64,000 nt of DNA from Alteriqipengyuania halimionae (GCF_009827575.1 NZ_WTYR01000001.1:1240001-1304000); one strand, 5' to 3'. Shown: positions 42,609 to 51,242, numbered from the stretch's first letter. Program-made: numbers and translations. The notes: generated from the sequence alone by a model not told the origin.

Positions 42609-44012
42609 TTATGTCGCCGAGTTGTTGAGGAACCCCGGCATCGGGCCTTCCCACTCGCCGGGCTTCGACGGCGGATCGCGATCGTCCCTGCGCTTGCGCG
42701 AGGATTTCGGCTTGTCGTCGCTGTCATTCCGCTTGGCGGCGCGTTTCGGCTTGGAATCACGCTCGGGCGAGTCGTCTTGCGGGGCCTTTTCCTCGCGCTT
42801 CGGCTTTTCGTCCCGCTTCGCCTTGGGCTTGCGCTTCGGCTTTTCCTCGCGCGGCTCATCGGGTGACGTCTCATCCGCCTCGGTCTTCTTACCGCCGCCG
42901 CTGACCTTGAAGGTTTCGATCTTCTGGTTGGTCAGCTTCTCGACGTTCTCGATTGCTTCGGCGTCTTCGGGCGTCACGAAGGTGAAGGCTCGGCCTTTCG
43001 CACCCGCACGACCGGTCCGGCCAACGCGGTGAACGTAATCGTCGGGATGCCACGGCGTGTCGTAATTGAAGACGTGGCTGACATCCTTCACGTCGAGCCC
43101 ACGCGCGGCGACATCGGATGCCACCAGCACAGTGATATCGCCCGATTTGAAGCGTTCGAGTTCCTTGTTCCGCGAGGCCTGATCCATATCGCCCTGGATC
43201 TGCCCTGCAGAAAATCCCGCACGCTCCAGTTCCTTGGCCAGATCGCGTACCGTCGTCTTGCGATTGGCAAAGACGATGGCGGTCTGCACATCGTCATTGT
43301 TCAGGAAATAGCGCAGCGCCTCGCGCTTTTGGCGGTTGGTGCAGAACACCTTGTATTGCTGGATGTTCTGATTGGTCGAAGCCGGTCGCGCGACCTGGAT
43401 ATGCTTCGGGTTCGACAGGAACTTGTCGGCGAGCTTCTTGATCGGGCCCGGCATCGTCGCGCTGAACAGCAGCGTCTGACGGTTTTCCGGCAGCTTCGAG
43501 CAGATTTCCTCGATGTCGGGGATGAAGCCCATGTCGAGCATGCGGTCGGCTTCGTCGATCACCAGCAATTCGCAGCCGGTGAGCAGGATCTTGCCGCGCT
43601 GGAACAGGTCCATCAATCGGCCAGGCGTCGCGATCAGCACGTCGACGCCCTCGTCGAGCGCCTTGACCTGGTCGCCCATCTGCACACCGCCAATCAGCAG
43701 GGCGAGCTTGAGGTCGTGATTCTTGCCGTATTTCTCGAAGTTCTCTGCCACCTGAGCGGCGAGTTCGCGGGTCGGTTCGAGGATGAGCGAACGCGGCATG
43801 CGGGCGCGTCGGCGACCGCTCGCGAGGATATCGATCATCGGGAGGACGAAACTGGCCGTCTTGCCCGTCCCCGTCTGGGCGACCGCAATCAAATCGCGCA
43901 TCATCTGCACTTGCGGGATTGCCTCGGCCTGAATCGGCGTGGGGCTTTCATAGCCCGCATCGTCGATAGCGCGCATGAGTTCGTCGGAAAGGCCGAGATC
44001 GGCAAATTTCAT
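42609..44012 (-). CDS. rhlE: DEAD-box RNA helicase, RhlE-like
   Basis: 467 residues. MKFADLGLSDELMRAIDDAG with the Q motif, Walker A AQTGTGKTASFVLPMIDILA, EPTRELAAQ, TPGRLMD, VIDEADRMLDMGF (DEAD), SATM, and the second domain with IVFANRKTTVRDLA, VLVASDVAARGLDV and HRVGRTGRAG. The last ~80 residues are Lys/Arg/Glu-rich (KPKRKPKAKRDEKPKREEKA), an unstructured RNA-binding tail. Likely roles are ribosome assembly and RNA turnover. RhlE is the best match by length and tail; CsdA/RhlB are less likely. Convergent with uvrD. Confidence 0.9.
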   Translation of the reverse strand: MKFADLGLSDELMRAIDDAGYESPTPIQAEAIPQVQMMRDLIAVAQTGTGKTASFVLPMIDILASGRRRARMPRSLILEPTRELAAQVAENFEKYGKNHDLKLALLIGGVQMGDQVKALDEGVDVLIATPGRLMDLFQRGKILLTGCELLVIDEADRMLDMGFIPDIEEICSKLPENRQTLLFSATMPGPIKKLADKFLSNPKHIQVARPASTNQNIQQYKVFCTNRQKREALRYFLNNDDVQTAIVFANRKTTVRDLAKELERAGFSAGQIQGDMDQASRNKELERFKSGDITVLVASDVAARGLDVKDVSHVFNYDTPWHPDDYVHRVGRTGRAGAKGRAFTFVTPEDAEAIENVEKLTNQKIETFKVSGGGKKTEADETSPDEPREEKPKRKPKAKRDEKPKREEKAPQDDSPERDSKPKRAAKRNDSDDKPKSSRKRRDDRDPPSKPGEWEGPMPGFLNNSAT

Positions 44013-44118
44013 AGGTTCAAGATATTCCTGTTACGACAGTCGCGCCCATGCGCATCCGCGTCGCCGCGCCCTTAGGGCGAAAAGGCGTAAAAAAGCAAGG
44101 TCGGCGAGTCGCTGATAC

Positions 44119-44646
44119 TCAGTCTCGCGCCAGCTCGAGCCCTCGCCAGCTCGATACCTTGCATTTCGCTCCGGTGCGCGATTGCAGCAAATCGCGATCC
44201 ACGCACAGCCGACCATCTTCGGGCGGCGAGATGTAGAACCCCGAATAGAAATCGCGTGCACGGCAAGAACGATCGAGGTTCGCCATCACCACTCGCCGGT
44301 CATGCAGATAGAGCAAGAGCGTGTTGTTGCGCGCGACCTGGACGCCGGCAAGCTGGCTCAGCGGAAGGCAGCTCGAGATCGGCACCGAGCGCATCTCGCG
44401 GCTCATGGGCGCGGACGGAAGGCTGGACAGCGTGCGACCGCCGCGGCGGGGCGTGATACGGATGGTCACCCGCCCCTCCACACGCGCCTGATAATACGAT
44501 GTAAAATCGCTGTCGGCCCGGTCCGGCGCAAATGAAACGGGTCCCGAGCGGACAATCGCCTCGTCCGCCTTCTCTCCCACCTCGCTGTCCGCAGGGGCAG
44601 CAAGCGCAAGGATGAGCGTACCGATTTGGGTAGCTAGGCCAAGCAT
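44119..44646 (-). CDS. Exported hypothetical protein
   Basis: 175 residues if started at 44646 (MLGLATQIGTLILALAAPAD, a signal-peptide-like stretch). A longer frame to 44718 adds non-typical residues. The mature half has RITPRRGGRTLSSLPSAPMS, an internal NTLLLYLHDRRVVMAN strand region and the cysteine-bearing segments DRSCRARDFYSGFYISPPED and GRLCVDRDLLQSRTGAKCKV, probably disulfide-linked. I know no function. Upstream of and on the same strand as the DEAD-box gene; divergent from the FAD dehydrogenase. Confidence 0.7.
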   Translation of the reverse strand: MLGLATQIGTLILALAAPADSEVGEKADEAIVRSGPVSFAPDRADSDFTSYYQARVEGRVTIRITPRRGGRTLSSLPSAPMSREMRSVPISSCLPLSQLAGVQVARNNTLLLYLHDRRVVMANLDRSCRARDFYSGFYISPPEDGRLCVDRDLLQSRTGAKCKVSSWRGLELARD

Positions 44647-44723
44647 GAAAAAGACGTACGATCCCCGCACAATTGATCTGCATCGGCCAGACGCGATCGT
44701 CCAGCAGGCGTTGGACACCGCTA

Positions 44724-44753
44724 TTGACCACAGTGCTTGAATAGGGGCTTAAT
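44724..44753 (+). promoter_or_regulatory. Candidate sigma-70 type promoter for the FAD dehydrogenase gene
   Basis: TTGACC (44724-44729) and CTTAAT (44748-44753) with an 18-base spacer, in the AT-richest part of a 192-base divergent gap, would start a transcript about 75 bases before the gene at 44839. Based only on consensus likeness. Confidence 0.35.
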
Positions 44754-44812
44754 TTTACCCCACGGTCAAGGCAGTGAGGGCCCTGACGAGCGAAATTCGT
44801 TCTGGCATTTGC

Positions 44813-44836
44813 GCACCTGTTCATGTGAAAAGGTGC
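44813..44836 (+). promoter_or_regulatory. Inverted repeat covering the ribosome binding site of the FAD dehydrogenase gene
   Basis: GCACCTGTTCA and TGAAAAGGTGC are inverted arms of 11 bases with one mismatch around TG. The right arm contains the AAAAGG ribosome site, 6 bases before the ATG at 44839, and the pairing can extend to TTTGC/GCAAA. In RNA this would hide the ribosome site; in DNA it could be a regulator-binding palindrome. Confidence 0.5.
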
Positions 44837-44838
44837 AA

Positions 44839-46287
44839 ATGCGCAACAGTTCGAACTTTCTCGATGCCGCTTCTTCCATTCTCGGCGAGAAGGGGCTGAC
44901 CGACGACCCCGAACTGCTCGAACCCTGGCTCACCGACTGGCGCGGACGCTACACAGGACGTGCGCTCGCGCTTGCCTCGCCCGGTTCGACCGAAGAGGTC
45001 GTAGCACTGGTCAGGTTGGCCCGCGAACACGATGTCGCGATTGTCCCGCAAGGCGGGAATAGCGGAATGTGCGGCGGCGCGACGCCCGATACAAGCGGCA
45101 CGGCACTGCTTTTGTCGCTTCGGCGGATGAACAGCATTCGCGCATTTGACCACGCGGATCGGAGGGTTACGTGTGACGCGGGCGTCGTGCTGCAGACCCT
45201 GCATGAGGCGGTCGCAACCGAAGGCCTACGCTTTCCACTCACCCTTGGCGGCAAGGGCTCGGCCACACTGGGCGGGCTCGTCTCGACCAATGCCGGCGGC
45301 ACACAGGTTCTACGCCACGGCACGATGCGTGCCTTGGTTCTCGGCGTCGAAGCGGTCACGCCGCAAGGCGACGTGTTCTCCGACCTCGATCCTCTGAAAA
45401 AGGACAATCGAGGTTTCGACCTGAAGCAGCTGTTCATCGGTTCCGAAGGCACGCTCGGCATCGTCACCGGCGTCACACTTCGCCTTGTGCCTGCGATCGC
45501 CGACCGGGTGGTCGGTTGGGTAGGCACAGACAGTCTTGAATCCGCACGGGCGTTGCTGCTGCGCTGCCGCGATCGCTTTTCCGGTGCGCTCGAAGGGTTC
45601 GAGGTGCTGCCTGCTCAGTGCCTAGACGTGCTAATCGATCATATACCGGACGCCCGCCGTCCGCTTGCCGATGCCCACCCCTGGAACGCGCTGATCGAAC
45701 TGGTTGCCGAAGATATCGCCGATGTCCCGGCGCTGCGCAGCGGACTGGAAAACCTGCTTGCAGAAGCGATCGAGGACAGACTTGGCCGTGACGCCGTACT
45801 CGCCGCCAACGAGGCCCAGGCCGCAGCATTCTGGGACCTGCGCGAAAATATCTCTCCGGCTGAAAAGGCCCGCGGCCCGGCGGTCCAGCACGACATTTCG
45901 GTGCCGGAAGCACGCATGCCCGCGTTTATCGCAAAGGTCGGTCCGGTGATCGAGCGTGAATTTCCGGGCACGCGCGTCGTTGGGTTTGGTCATCTCGGTG
46001 ATGGCAATATCCACTTGCATGTCCTCGCACCCGAGGGAGCGGACAAGGCTTGGGTCGAGAGCGACGGTGCCCGGGTCAGCGCCCGGGTTTACCAACTCGT
46101 GACGCAGTGGGGTGGATCGATATCGGCCGAACACGGGATCGGGCAGGCCAAGGTGGGCCAACTCGCGCGCTTGGCGGATCCGGCCCGGCTCGACCTGTTG
46201 CGACGGGTAAAGGCTGCGCTCGATCCTGACGAACGGTTCAATCCGGGCAAACTCGTCGCGCTTGCGAAAGGCACGCATCCCCACTAA
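44839..46287 (+). CDS. FAD-linked 2-hydroxyacid dehydrogenase (GlcD / D2HGDH-like)
   Basis: 482 residues, vanillyl-alcohol-oxidase fold. FAD-binding segment VPQGGNSGMCGGATPD, LGGKGSATLGGLVSTNAGGT, LKQLFIGSEGTLGIVTGVTL; C-terminal cap with ENISPAEKARGPAVQHDISV, VVGFGHLGDGNIHLHVLAPE (metal-binding His residues) and SISAEHGIGQAKVGQLARL, then FNPGKL. The HLGDGNIH and EHGIG motifs are those of D-lactate, glycolate and D-2-hydroxyglutarate dehydrogenases. Exact substrate unknown; D-2-hydroxyglutarate or D-lactate are best guesses. The ATG at 44839 follows AAAAGG and sits next to the inverted repeat. Confidence 0.88.
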   Translation: MRNSSNFLDAASSILGEKGLTDDPELLEPWLTDWRGRYTGRALALASPGSTEEVVALVRLAREHDVAIVPQGGNSGMCGGATPDTSGTALLLSLRRMNSIRAFDHADRRVTCDAGVVLQTLHEAVATEGLRFPLTLGGKGSATLGGLVSTNAGGTQVLRHGTMRALVLGVEAVTPQGDVFSDLDPLKKDNRGFDLKQLFIGSEGTLGIVTGVTLRLVPAIADRVVGWVGTDSLESARALLLRCRDRFSGALEGFEVLPAQCLDVLIDHIPDARRPLADAHPWNALIELVAEDIADVPALRSGLENLLAEAIEDRLGRDAVLAANEAQAAAFWDLRENISPAEKARGPAVQHDISVPEARMPAFIAKVGPVIEREFPGTRVVGFGHLGDGNIHLHVLAPEGADKAWVESDGARVSARVYQLVTQWGGSISAEHGIGQAKVGQLARLADPARLDLLRRVKAALDPDERFNPGKLVALAKGTHPH

Positions 46288-46356
46288 AGCCCGCGCCCAT
46301 TATTGCGAGGTTCCTCGCACGAAGCACATTCCATTTTCCGACCCGGAGAGACGATC

Positions 46357-47178
46357 ATGGCCAGCGCGCCGCAAGCCAGCCTTCCCCTGTTCTATAACGA
46401 CCTGATGCCGCTCAACAGCCGCGACCATGCGAACTGGAAAGCGAAGCAAACCGACGCTCTGCCTTGGATGTCGAACCAGAACGCGATCCCGCTGACGATC
46501 GACGAATTCCCGCTCGCCCAGCGCTTCATGCCGATCGTTTTCTCGACGGGAGACAATCCTATCCCGCTCGGCCTGATGGGCCTCAACGAAGGTGTGAACG
46601 TCTATTTTGACGATGAAGGCCGTGTCGACGGTCTGACCTATGTGCCTGCCTATGTCCGTCGCTATCCGTTCATGCTGACCCGCCTGTCGCCCGAAGCCAC
46701 CGAGCTTTCGCTGTGCTTCGATCCGACCTCGGGTCTGCTGGGTGAGTTCGACGAGGGACAACCGCTGTTCGATGGCGATAAGCCTGCTGACGCGATCCAG
46801 CGTACCCTCGAATTCTGCGAACAGTTCGACCAGGCCGGGCAGCGCACGAAGCTGGCGGTCGAGGAATTCCAGAAGCATGGCCTGCTGATGGATGGCGAGG
46901 TCTCGATCGAGCAGCCCGGCAACGAGAAGCCTTTCGTTTATCGCGGTTTCGGCATGATCGATGAAAGCAAGCTGCGCGAAGTGGATGGCGACGTGCTGAA
47001 GGAGTGGAACCAGAACGGCCTGCTGCCGCTGATCTATGCCCACCTGATGTCGCTTTCGCTGGTCAGGGACATCTTTGCGAAGCAGGCTCAGATGGGCAAA
47101 GGCCCGGTGAGCCCGGAAGCCGCAACGGATGTCGATCCCAAAGCGCTCAAGGGTACCGAACCCGCCAACAAGAAATAA
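46357..47178 (+). CDS. SapC family protein
   Basis: 273 residues. LPLFYNDLMPLNSRDHANWK, IPLTIDEFPLAQRFMPIVFS, GLNEGVNVYFDDEGRVDGLT, YVPAYVRRYPFMLT and the C-terminal LPLIYAHLMSLSLVRDIFAK are hallmark stretches of SapC, named from the Campylobacter S-layer locus and widespread in Alphaproteobacteria, often beside tryptophan halogenases or TonB receptors. No signal peptide is visible. Function unknown. CGGAGAG precedes the start at 46357; two hairpins follow the stop. Confidence 0.88.
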   Translation: MASAPQASLPLFYNDLMPLNSRDHANWKAKQTDALPWMSNQNAIPLTIDEFPLAQRFMPIVFSTGDNPIPLGLMGLNEGVNVYFDDEGRVDGLTYVPAYVRRYPFMLTRLSPEATELSLCFDPTSGLLGEFDEGQPLFDGDKPADAIQRTLEFCEQFDQAGQRTKLAVEEFQKHGLLMDGEVSIEQPGNEKPFVYRGFGMIDESKLREVDGDVLKEWNQNGLLPLIYAHLMSLSLVRDIFAKQAQMGKGPVSPEAATDVDPKALKGTEPANKK

Positions 47179-47199
47179 TTCACTGCCACAAAAGATGCG

Positions 47200-47233
47200 A
47201 CGGCGCGGGTGGCCTTGACGCTGCCCGCGCCGT
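47200..47233 (+). terminator. Hairpin after the SapC gene (weak terminator)
   Basis: ACGGCGCGGG and CCCGCGCCGT form a 10-bp stem, 21 bases past the stop, followed by TCCTATTTG, a poor T-run. Probably a first terminator or RNA-stabilising hairpin. Confidence 0.6.
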
Positions 47234-47319
47234 TCCTATTTGAGGGATGGCCCGGTCGGCTTCCCCCCTCTTCGCCGGCCCGGCCGATGCACCGCGTGGT
47301 GCATCTCCTCCCTGAACCT

Positions 47320-47355
47320 GGCCATCCCGCATCCCCTCGCGGGGTGGCCTTTTTC
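47320..47355 (+). terminator. Rho-independent terminator, second hairpin after the SapC gene
   Basis: GGCCATCCCGC (47320-47330) pairs with GCGGGGTGGCC (47339-47349), with one G-T pair, followed by TTTTT. It abuts the stop codon of the convergent amidohydrolase. Between the two hairpins is also the perfect dyad GATGCACC-GCGT-GGTGCATC (47286-47305). Confidence 0.82.
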
Positions 47356-47357
47356 TT

Positions 47358-48284
47358 TCATTCGGCAGCTTCGCGGAGGTCGCCTCGACCATTGCCAAGC
47401 TGAGAGACATTTTCGGCCAGCGCGCGCACCAGATCGGAAAGGCGCGCGACCAGCGGCTCCACATCTTCCTGCAATTCATCGAGTGCGGCGTCGAGATAGA
47501 TGCTGCGATCCACTTCGAGCTGGAGCGCATGGATCCCGCGCCCCGGGGCCCCGTGGCGTTCGAGGACATAGCCGCCAGCATAGGGTCGGTTGTGAGCCAC
47601 CCGCGCGCCGTCGCGCGCGAAACAAGCGAAGCCCGCGGCGGGAATCGTCGCATCGCATGACATACCGAACCGGTCACCGAGAACGAAACGCGCTGGCGGC
47701 CAGCGCCCATTGGATGGGAGTGGCGGCATCGAATGCAGATCCAGTAACAGCGCCGCGCCCCAGCGACGTCGAATAGCCTGCAACTCCTGGGCGAGCGCTT
47801 CGTGATAAGGCCGGTGGACCTGAGCGATACGCTGCTCGATTGCGTCCGCCCCGATTGCACCGCGCCAGACTTCCCCCAAACCCTGCAAGCGTCGCGGTAC
47901 CAGCCCGAGGCCACCTTGCGCCCGATACCCTGGACGCACAGCGCTCCGTCCCGAGGGTTTGGCGCCCTTCACCATACCCCAGTCGATATCGTCTTCAGCG
48001 CGGTTGAGATCGAGCATCGCACGCGGTGCCCGGGCCACGAGCAAGCCCGCACCGACCCGTTCGGCGACCTGGATACCGATCGCGTCTATATGACGGTCCT
48101 CTAGCCGCCGGGTGGCGAAATCGGGATGCCGCATTATCGCCAGAAGATCGGGCGGATATGCACGCCCGCCATGCGGGACGGCGACGAGCACCGGCAGGTT
48201 GGCCTGTTCTCCGGCATTCATGGTGAACGCGGGTTCGCCGAGACCCGGAATATTTCCGCCGTTCCTGATGCTTGCACGCGTCAT
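47358..48284 (-). CDS. N-formylglutamate amidohydrolase family protein
   Basis: 308 residues. LPVLVAVPHGGRAYPPDLL, RRLEDRHIDAIG, ARAPRAMLDLNRAEDDIDW, ALLLDLHSMPPLPSNG and GGYVLERHGAPGRGIHALQL are the family signature (metal-binding His/Asp residues). Members release formate or ammonia-linked products from N-formylglutamate or related amides. No hut genes are nearby, so histidine degradation is not implied. The start is uncertain: ATG 48284 or the internal ATG at 48221, which leaves the conserved core intact. Divergent from cpdR, a neighbour pair common in Alphaproteobacteria (recollection). Confidence 0.85.
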   Translation of the reverse strand: MTRASIRNGGNIPGLGEPAFTMNAGEQANLPVLVAVPHGGRAYPPDLLAIMRHPDFATRRLEDRHIDAIGIQVAERVGAGLLVARAPRAMLDLNRAEDDIDWGMVKGAKPSGRSAVRPGYRAQGGLGLVPRRLQGLGEVWRGAIGADAIEQRIAQVHRPYHEALAQELQAIRRRWGAALLLDLHSMPPLPSNGRWPPARFVLGDRFGMSCDATIPAAGFACFARDGARVAHNRPYAGGYVLERHGAPGRGIHALQLEVDRSIYLDAALDELQEDVEPLVARLSDLVRALAENVSQLGNGRGDLREAAE

Positions 48285-48421
48285 CGGCTGCGAACTTGGC
48301 GTCCCGCACGGGGACAGTCAAACTTTGGCAACCATGACGGCACTGGCTTTTTTTACGTTGGCCTGCCTATGAAGAGCCATACATCGCCTCGGCGCGCGCA
48401 AAAGCTTATGAAAGACCCTTA

Positions 48422-48802
48422 ATGCCCGATATCCGGATCCTCCTGGCCGAAGACGAAGAAGCCATGCGCGCCTATCTTCATCGCGCACTCGAAAAAGCGG
48501 GATATGAAGTGGTGTCTGTCGATCGGGGAACCGACGCACTGCCTTTGCTTGAAAACGAGCCTTTCGACCTTCTCCTGTCGGATATCGTCATGCCCGAAAT
48601 GGACGGGATCGAACTCGCCCAGCGCTGTGCAGAAGTCAGTCCGCGCACCAAGGTGATGTTCATTACCGGTTTCGCCGCGGTCACGCTGAAGGCCGCAAAG
48701 GAGGCGCCGCAGGCCAAGCTGCTGTCCAAGCCGTTCCACCTTCGCGACCTCGTTCTCGAGGTCGAGAGACTGTTCGAAGATTCCAAAAAGGCCAACGGTT
48801 GA
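48422..48802 (+). CDS. cpdR: CpdR-type response regulator
   Basis: 126 residues, a stand-alone receiver domain. Acidic pocket LLAEDEEAM, phosphoacceptor Asp54 in LLLSDIVMPEMDGIELA, Thr in MFITGFAAVTLKAA and Lys in LLSKPFHLRDLVLEVERLF. The MFITGFAAV and LSKPFHLRDLV segments are those of CpdR, which when unphosphorylated directs ClpXP to the pole to degrade cell-cycle regulators such as CtrA. Its phosphate comes from the CckA-ChpT relay (established for Caulobacter; not in this window). Confidence 0.92.
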   Translation: MPDIRILLAEDEEAMRAYLHRALEKAGYEVVSVDRGTDALPLLENEPFDLLLSDIVMPEMDGIELAQRCAEVSPRTKVMFITGFAAVTLKAAKEAPQAKLLSKPFHLRDLVLEVERLFEDSKKANG

Positions 48803-48878
48803 CGTTTTGGGCCTTGCGATGCTCGCGCCCGCTCGCTAAATGGCCGCCTCCCCGCTAAGCGGGGCCGCTCGATGGTGT

Positions 48879-48953
48879 GGGCGTATAGCTCAGTGGTAGA
48901 GCACTATGTTGACATCGTAGGGGTCGGAAGTTCAATCCTTCCTACGCCCACCA
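48879..48953 (+). tRNA. tRNA-Val (anticodon GAC)
   Basis: GGGCGTATAGCTCAGTGGTA at the 5' end, anticodon arm CTATG-TTGACAT-CGTAG with anticodon GAC (reads GUC/GUU), T-arm GGAAGTTCAATCCTTCC, acceptor TACGCCC and encoded CCA. The acceptor stem GGGCGTA/TACGCCC is perfect. 75 bases. Confidence 0.97.
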
Positions 48954-48963
48954 TCGAAGCCAG

Positions 48964-48989
48964 AACCCCGCCCTCGTGGCGGGGTTTTT
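48964..48989 (+). terminator. Terminator after tRNA-Val
   Basis: AACCCCGCC and GGCGGGGTT form a 9-bp stem with a 5-base loop and five T residues. Ten bases after the tRNA; it may also limit transcription from the convergent crotonase gene. Confidence 0.93.
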
Positions 48990-48999
48990 CGTTTCAGGC

Positions 49000-49761
49000 C
49001 TATTTACCCTTCCATTCGGGTTTGCGCTTCTCGGCAAAGGCGGCCGCGCCTTCGCGCGCGTCCTCGCTGACGAAGACCGGGGCGACGTATTGCTGCTGCT
49101 TGGTCCACATCTCTTCGTCGGTCCAGGTGTGCGAATCGCGGATCACGCCCTTCGATGCCGCGAGCGCCAGCGGGCCGTTGGCTGCGATCTTCGCCGCCAG
49201 CTCCTTGGCTGCGTCGAGCGACGGGCCATCGCTCACCCGGTTGATGAAACCGAGCTCGTAGGCGCGTGCCGCGCTGATGAAATCCCCCGTCAGCGCGAGT
49301 TCCATCGCGATCCGCCACGGCATCTGGCGCGGCAATTTGATCAGCCCTCCGGCGGCGGCCGCAAGCCCGCGCTTGGCCTCCGGAATGCCGAACTGCGCCT
49401 TGTCGTTGGCGACGATCAGATCGCAGCTGAGTGCGAGTTCCATACCGCCGGCGAGCGCATAGCCATCGACTGCCGCAATCAGCGGCTTCTTGGGCGTCCA
49501 CTGGCTCAGCCCGCCGAAGCCACGGTTTTCGACAAAGGGCGATTCGCCCTTGAGAAAGCCCTTGAGGTCCATGCCGGAACAGAACGTCCCGCCTGCACCC
49601 GTCAGGATACCGACCGCAACGTCGCCATCGGCCTCGAGATCATCCATCGCCGCGCTGATCGCTTCGGCGGCGGATTTGTTCATGGCGTTCTTCGCATCCG
49701 GACGGTTGATCGTGACCACCATCACGCCATCGGCTTTTTCGACCAGCACTTCTTCGGACAT
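49000..49761 (-). CDS. Crotonase-family enoyl-CoA hydratase/isomerase
   Basis: 253 residues. VVTINRPDAKNAMN at the N-terminus, oxyanion-hole strands GTFCSGMDLKGFLKG and PLIAAVDGYALAGGMELALS, then CDLIVANDKAQFGIPEAKRG and GFINRVSDG. The first catalytic Glu position lies in GGMELALSCDL and the second in FGIPEAKRGLAAAAGGLIKL; the latter is retained as PEAKRG. It acts on an enoyl-CoA or a related acyl-CoA; substrate unknown. The start at 49761 is chosen because GGGAG lies 9 bases upstream (ATG 49770 sits directly on it). A 16-bp palindrome lies 20 bases upstream. Confidence 0.88.
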   Translation of the reverse strand: MSEEVLVEKADGVMVVTINRPDAKNAMNKSAAEAISAAMDDLEADGDVAVGILTGAGGTFCSGMDLKGFLKGESPFVENRGFGGLSQWTPKKPLIAAVDGYALAGGMELALSCDLIVANDKAQFGIPEAKRGLAAAAGGLIKLPRQMPWRIAMELALTGDFISAARAYELGFINRVSDGPSLDAAKELAAKIAANGPLALAASKGVIRDSHTWTDEEMWTKQQQYVAPVFVSEDAREGAAAFAEKRKPEWKGK

Positions 49762-49780
49762 AATCTGCATCTCCCACGGT

Positions 49781-49796
49781 TTAATCGTTCGATTAA
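49781..49796. promoter_or_regulatory. Palindromic operator-like site before the crotonase gene
   Basis: TTAATCGTTCGATTAA: arms TTAATCG and CGATTAA are perfect, centre TT. It is AT-rich against a GC-rich background and lies 20 bases before the crotonase start, where a TetR-type repressor would block the promoter. The regulator is not in the window. Confidence 0.5.
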
Positions 49797-49943
49797 CGGG
49801 TGTGCCGACGGACGGTCGCGCTGTCCAGTCTCGATGGGAGGCCTCGTATGCGGGGCCAGTCCAACGGTGGTCACCTTGCGTGTGCCACGCCCTCTGCTAA
49901 GAGGCGCGCAACCGAAAACAAACTCCAGACAGACAGGATCAAA

Positions 49944-51164
49944 ATGGCCAAGATCAAGGTAGCGAACCCGATCGTCGAACTCGATGGCGACGAGATGACG
50001 AAGATCATCTGGGAATGGATCCGCGAACGCCTCATCCTCCCCTATCTCGACGTCGACCTGAAGTATTACGATCTCTCAATCCAGAGCCGCGACGAAACCG
50101 ACGACCAGATCACTGTCGATGCCGCGAATGCGATCAAGGAACATGGCGTTGGCGTCAAATGCGCCACCATCACCCCTGACGAAGCCCGCGTCGAGGAATT
50201 CAGCCTCAAGAAGATGTGGGTCAGCCCGAACGGCACGATCCGCAATATCCTCGGTGGCGTTGTCTTCCGCGAACCGATCGTGATCGACAACGTGCCGCGC
50301 CTGGTGCCGGGCTGGACCGATCCGATCGTCGTCGGCCGTCACGCCTTTGGCGACCAGTATCGCGCCAAGGACACGCTGATCCCGGGCCCGGGCAAGCTGC
50401 GCCTCGTCTTCGACGGCGAAGACGGCGAGACGATCGACATCGACGTGTTCGAGTTCGAATCGAGCGGCGTCGCGATGGCAATGTACAACCTCGACGATTC
50501 GATCCGCGATTTTGCCCGCGCCTCGATGAACTACGGCCTCGACCGTGGATGGCCGGTCTATCTTTCGACCAAGAACACCATCCTCAAGAAGTATGACGGC
50601 CGCTTCAAGGACCTGTTCCAGGAAGTGTTCGACAACGAATTCAAGGACAAGTTCGCCGAAGCCGGCATCACCTACGAACACCGCCTGATCGACGACATGG
50701 TCGCATCCGCACTCAAGTGGAACGGCAAGTTCGTCTGGGCTTGTAAGAACTACGACGGCGACGTTCAGTCGGACACCGTGGCCCAGGGCTTCGGCTCGCT
50801 CGGCCTGATGACCTCGGTCCTGATGACGCCCGATGGCAAGACCGTGGAAGCCGAAGCAGCGCACGGCACCGTGACCCGTCACTATCGCCAGCACCAAGAA
50901 GGCAAGGCGACCAGCACCAACCCGATCGCCAGCATCTTCGCCTGGACGCGCGGCCTCATGTATCGCGGCAAGTTCGACAACACGCCCGATGTCGTGAAGT
51001 TCGCCGAAACGCTCGAGCGCGTTTGCATCGAGACGGTCGAAAAGGGCAACATGACGAAGGATTTGGCGCTGCTGATCGGCCCGGACCAGAACTGGATGAC
51101 GACCGAACAGTTCTTCGAAGCGATCGTCACGAACCTCGAGGCCGAAATGGCCAACTTGGGCTGA
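49944..51164 (+). CDS. icd: NADP-dependent isocitrate dehydrogenase
   Basis: 406 residues. [60 protein letters not shown] (isocitrate site), [54 protein letters not shown] and [20 protein letters not shown] identify the eukaryotic-type NADP enzyme used by alphaproteobacteria. It makes 2-oxoglutarate and NADPH in the TCA cycle. ATG 49944 follows AGGATCAAA. Single gene with its own terminator. Confidence 0.97.
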   Translation: MAKIKVANPIVELDGDEMTKIIWEWIRERLILPYLDVDLKYYDLSIQSRDETDDQITVDAANAIKEHGVGVKCATITPDEARVEEFSLKKMWVSPNGTIRNILGGVVFREPIVIDNVPRLVPGWTDPIVVGRHAFGDQYRAKDTLIPGPGKLRLVFDGEDGETIDIDVFEFESSGVAMAMYNLDDSIRDFARASMNYGLDRGWPVYLSTKNTILKKYDGRFKDLFQEVFDNEFKDKFAEAGITYEHRLIDDMVASALKWNGKFVWACKNYDGDVQSDTVAQGFGSLGLMTSVLMTPDGKTVEAEAAHGTVTRHYRQHQEGKATSTNPIASIFAWTRGLMYRGKFDNTPDVVKFAETLERVCIETVEKGNMTKDLALLIGPDQNWMTTEQFFEAIVTNLEAEMANLG

Positions 51165-51203
51165 CCCAGGCTCGCTCCGTTCTTGCGAGCGGAGACAGGA
51201 TCA

Positions 51204-51242
51204 AGGGCGCGGCGTCTGCGGGCACCGCGCCCTTTGCTTTTG
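51204..51242 (+). terminator. Terminator after icd
   Basis: AAGGGCGCGG (51204-51213) pairs with CCGCGCCCTT (51226-51235), followed by TGCTTTT. It lies 40 bases past the icd stop. Confidence 0.87.

Noticed and set aside
48850-48864. CCCCGC-TAA-GCGGGG after cpdR
   Set aside because: Short perfect dyad, but without a T-run and followed at once by the tRNA; not convincing as the cpdR terminator.
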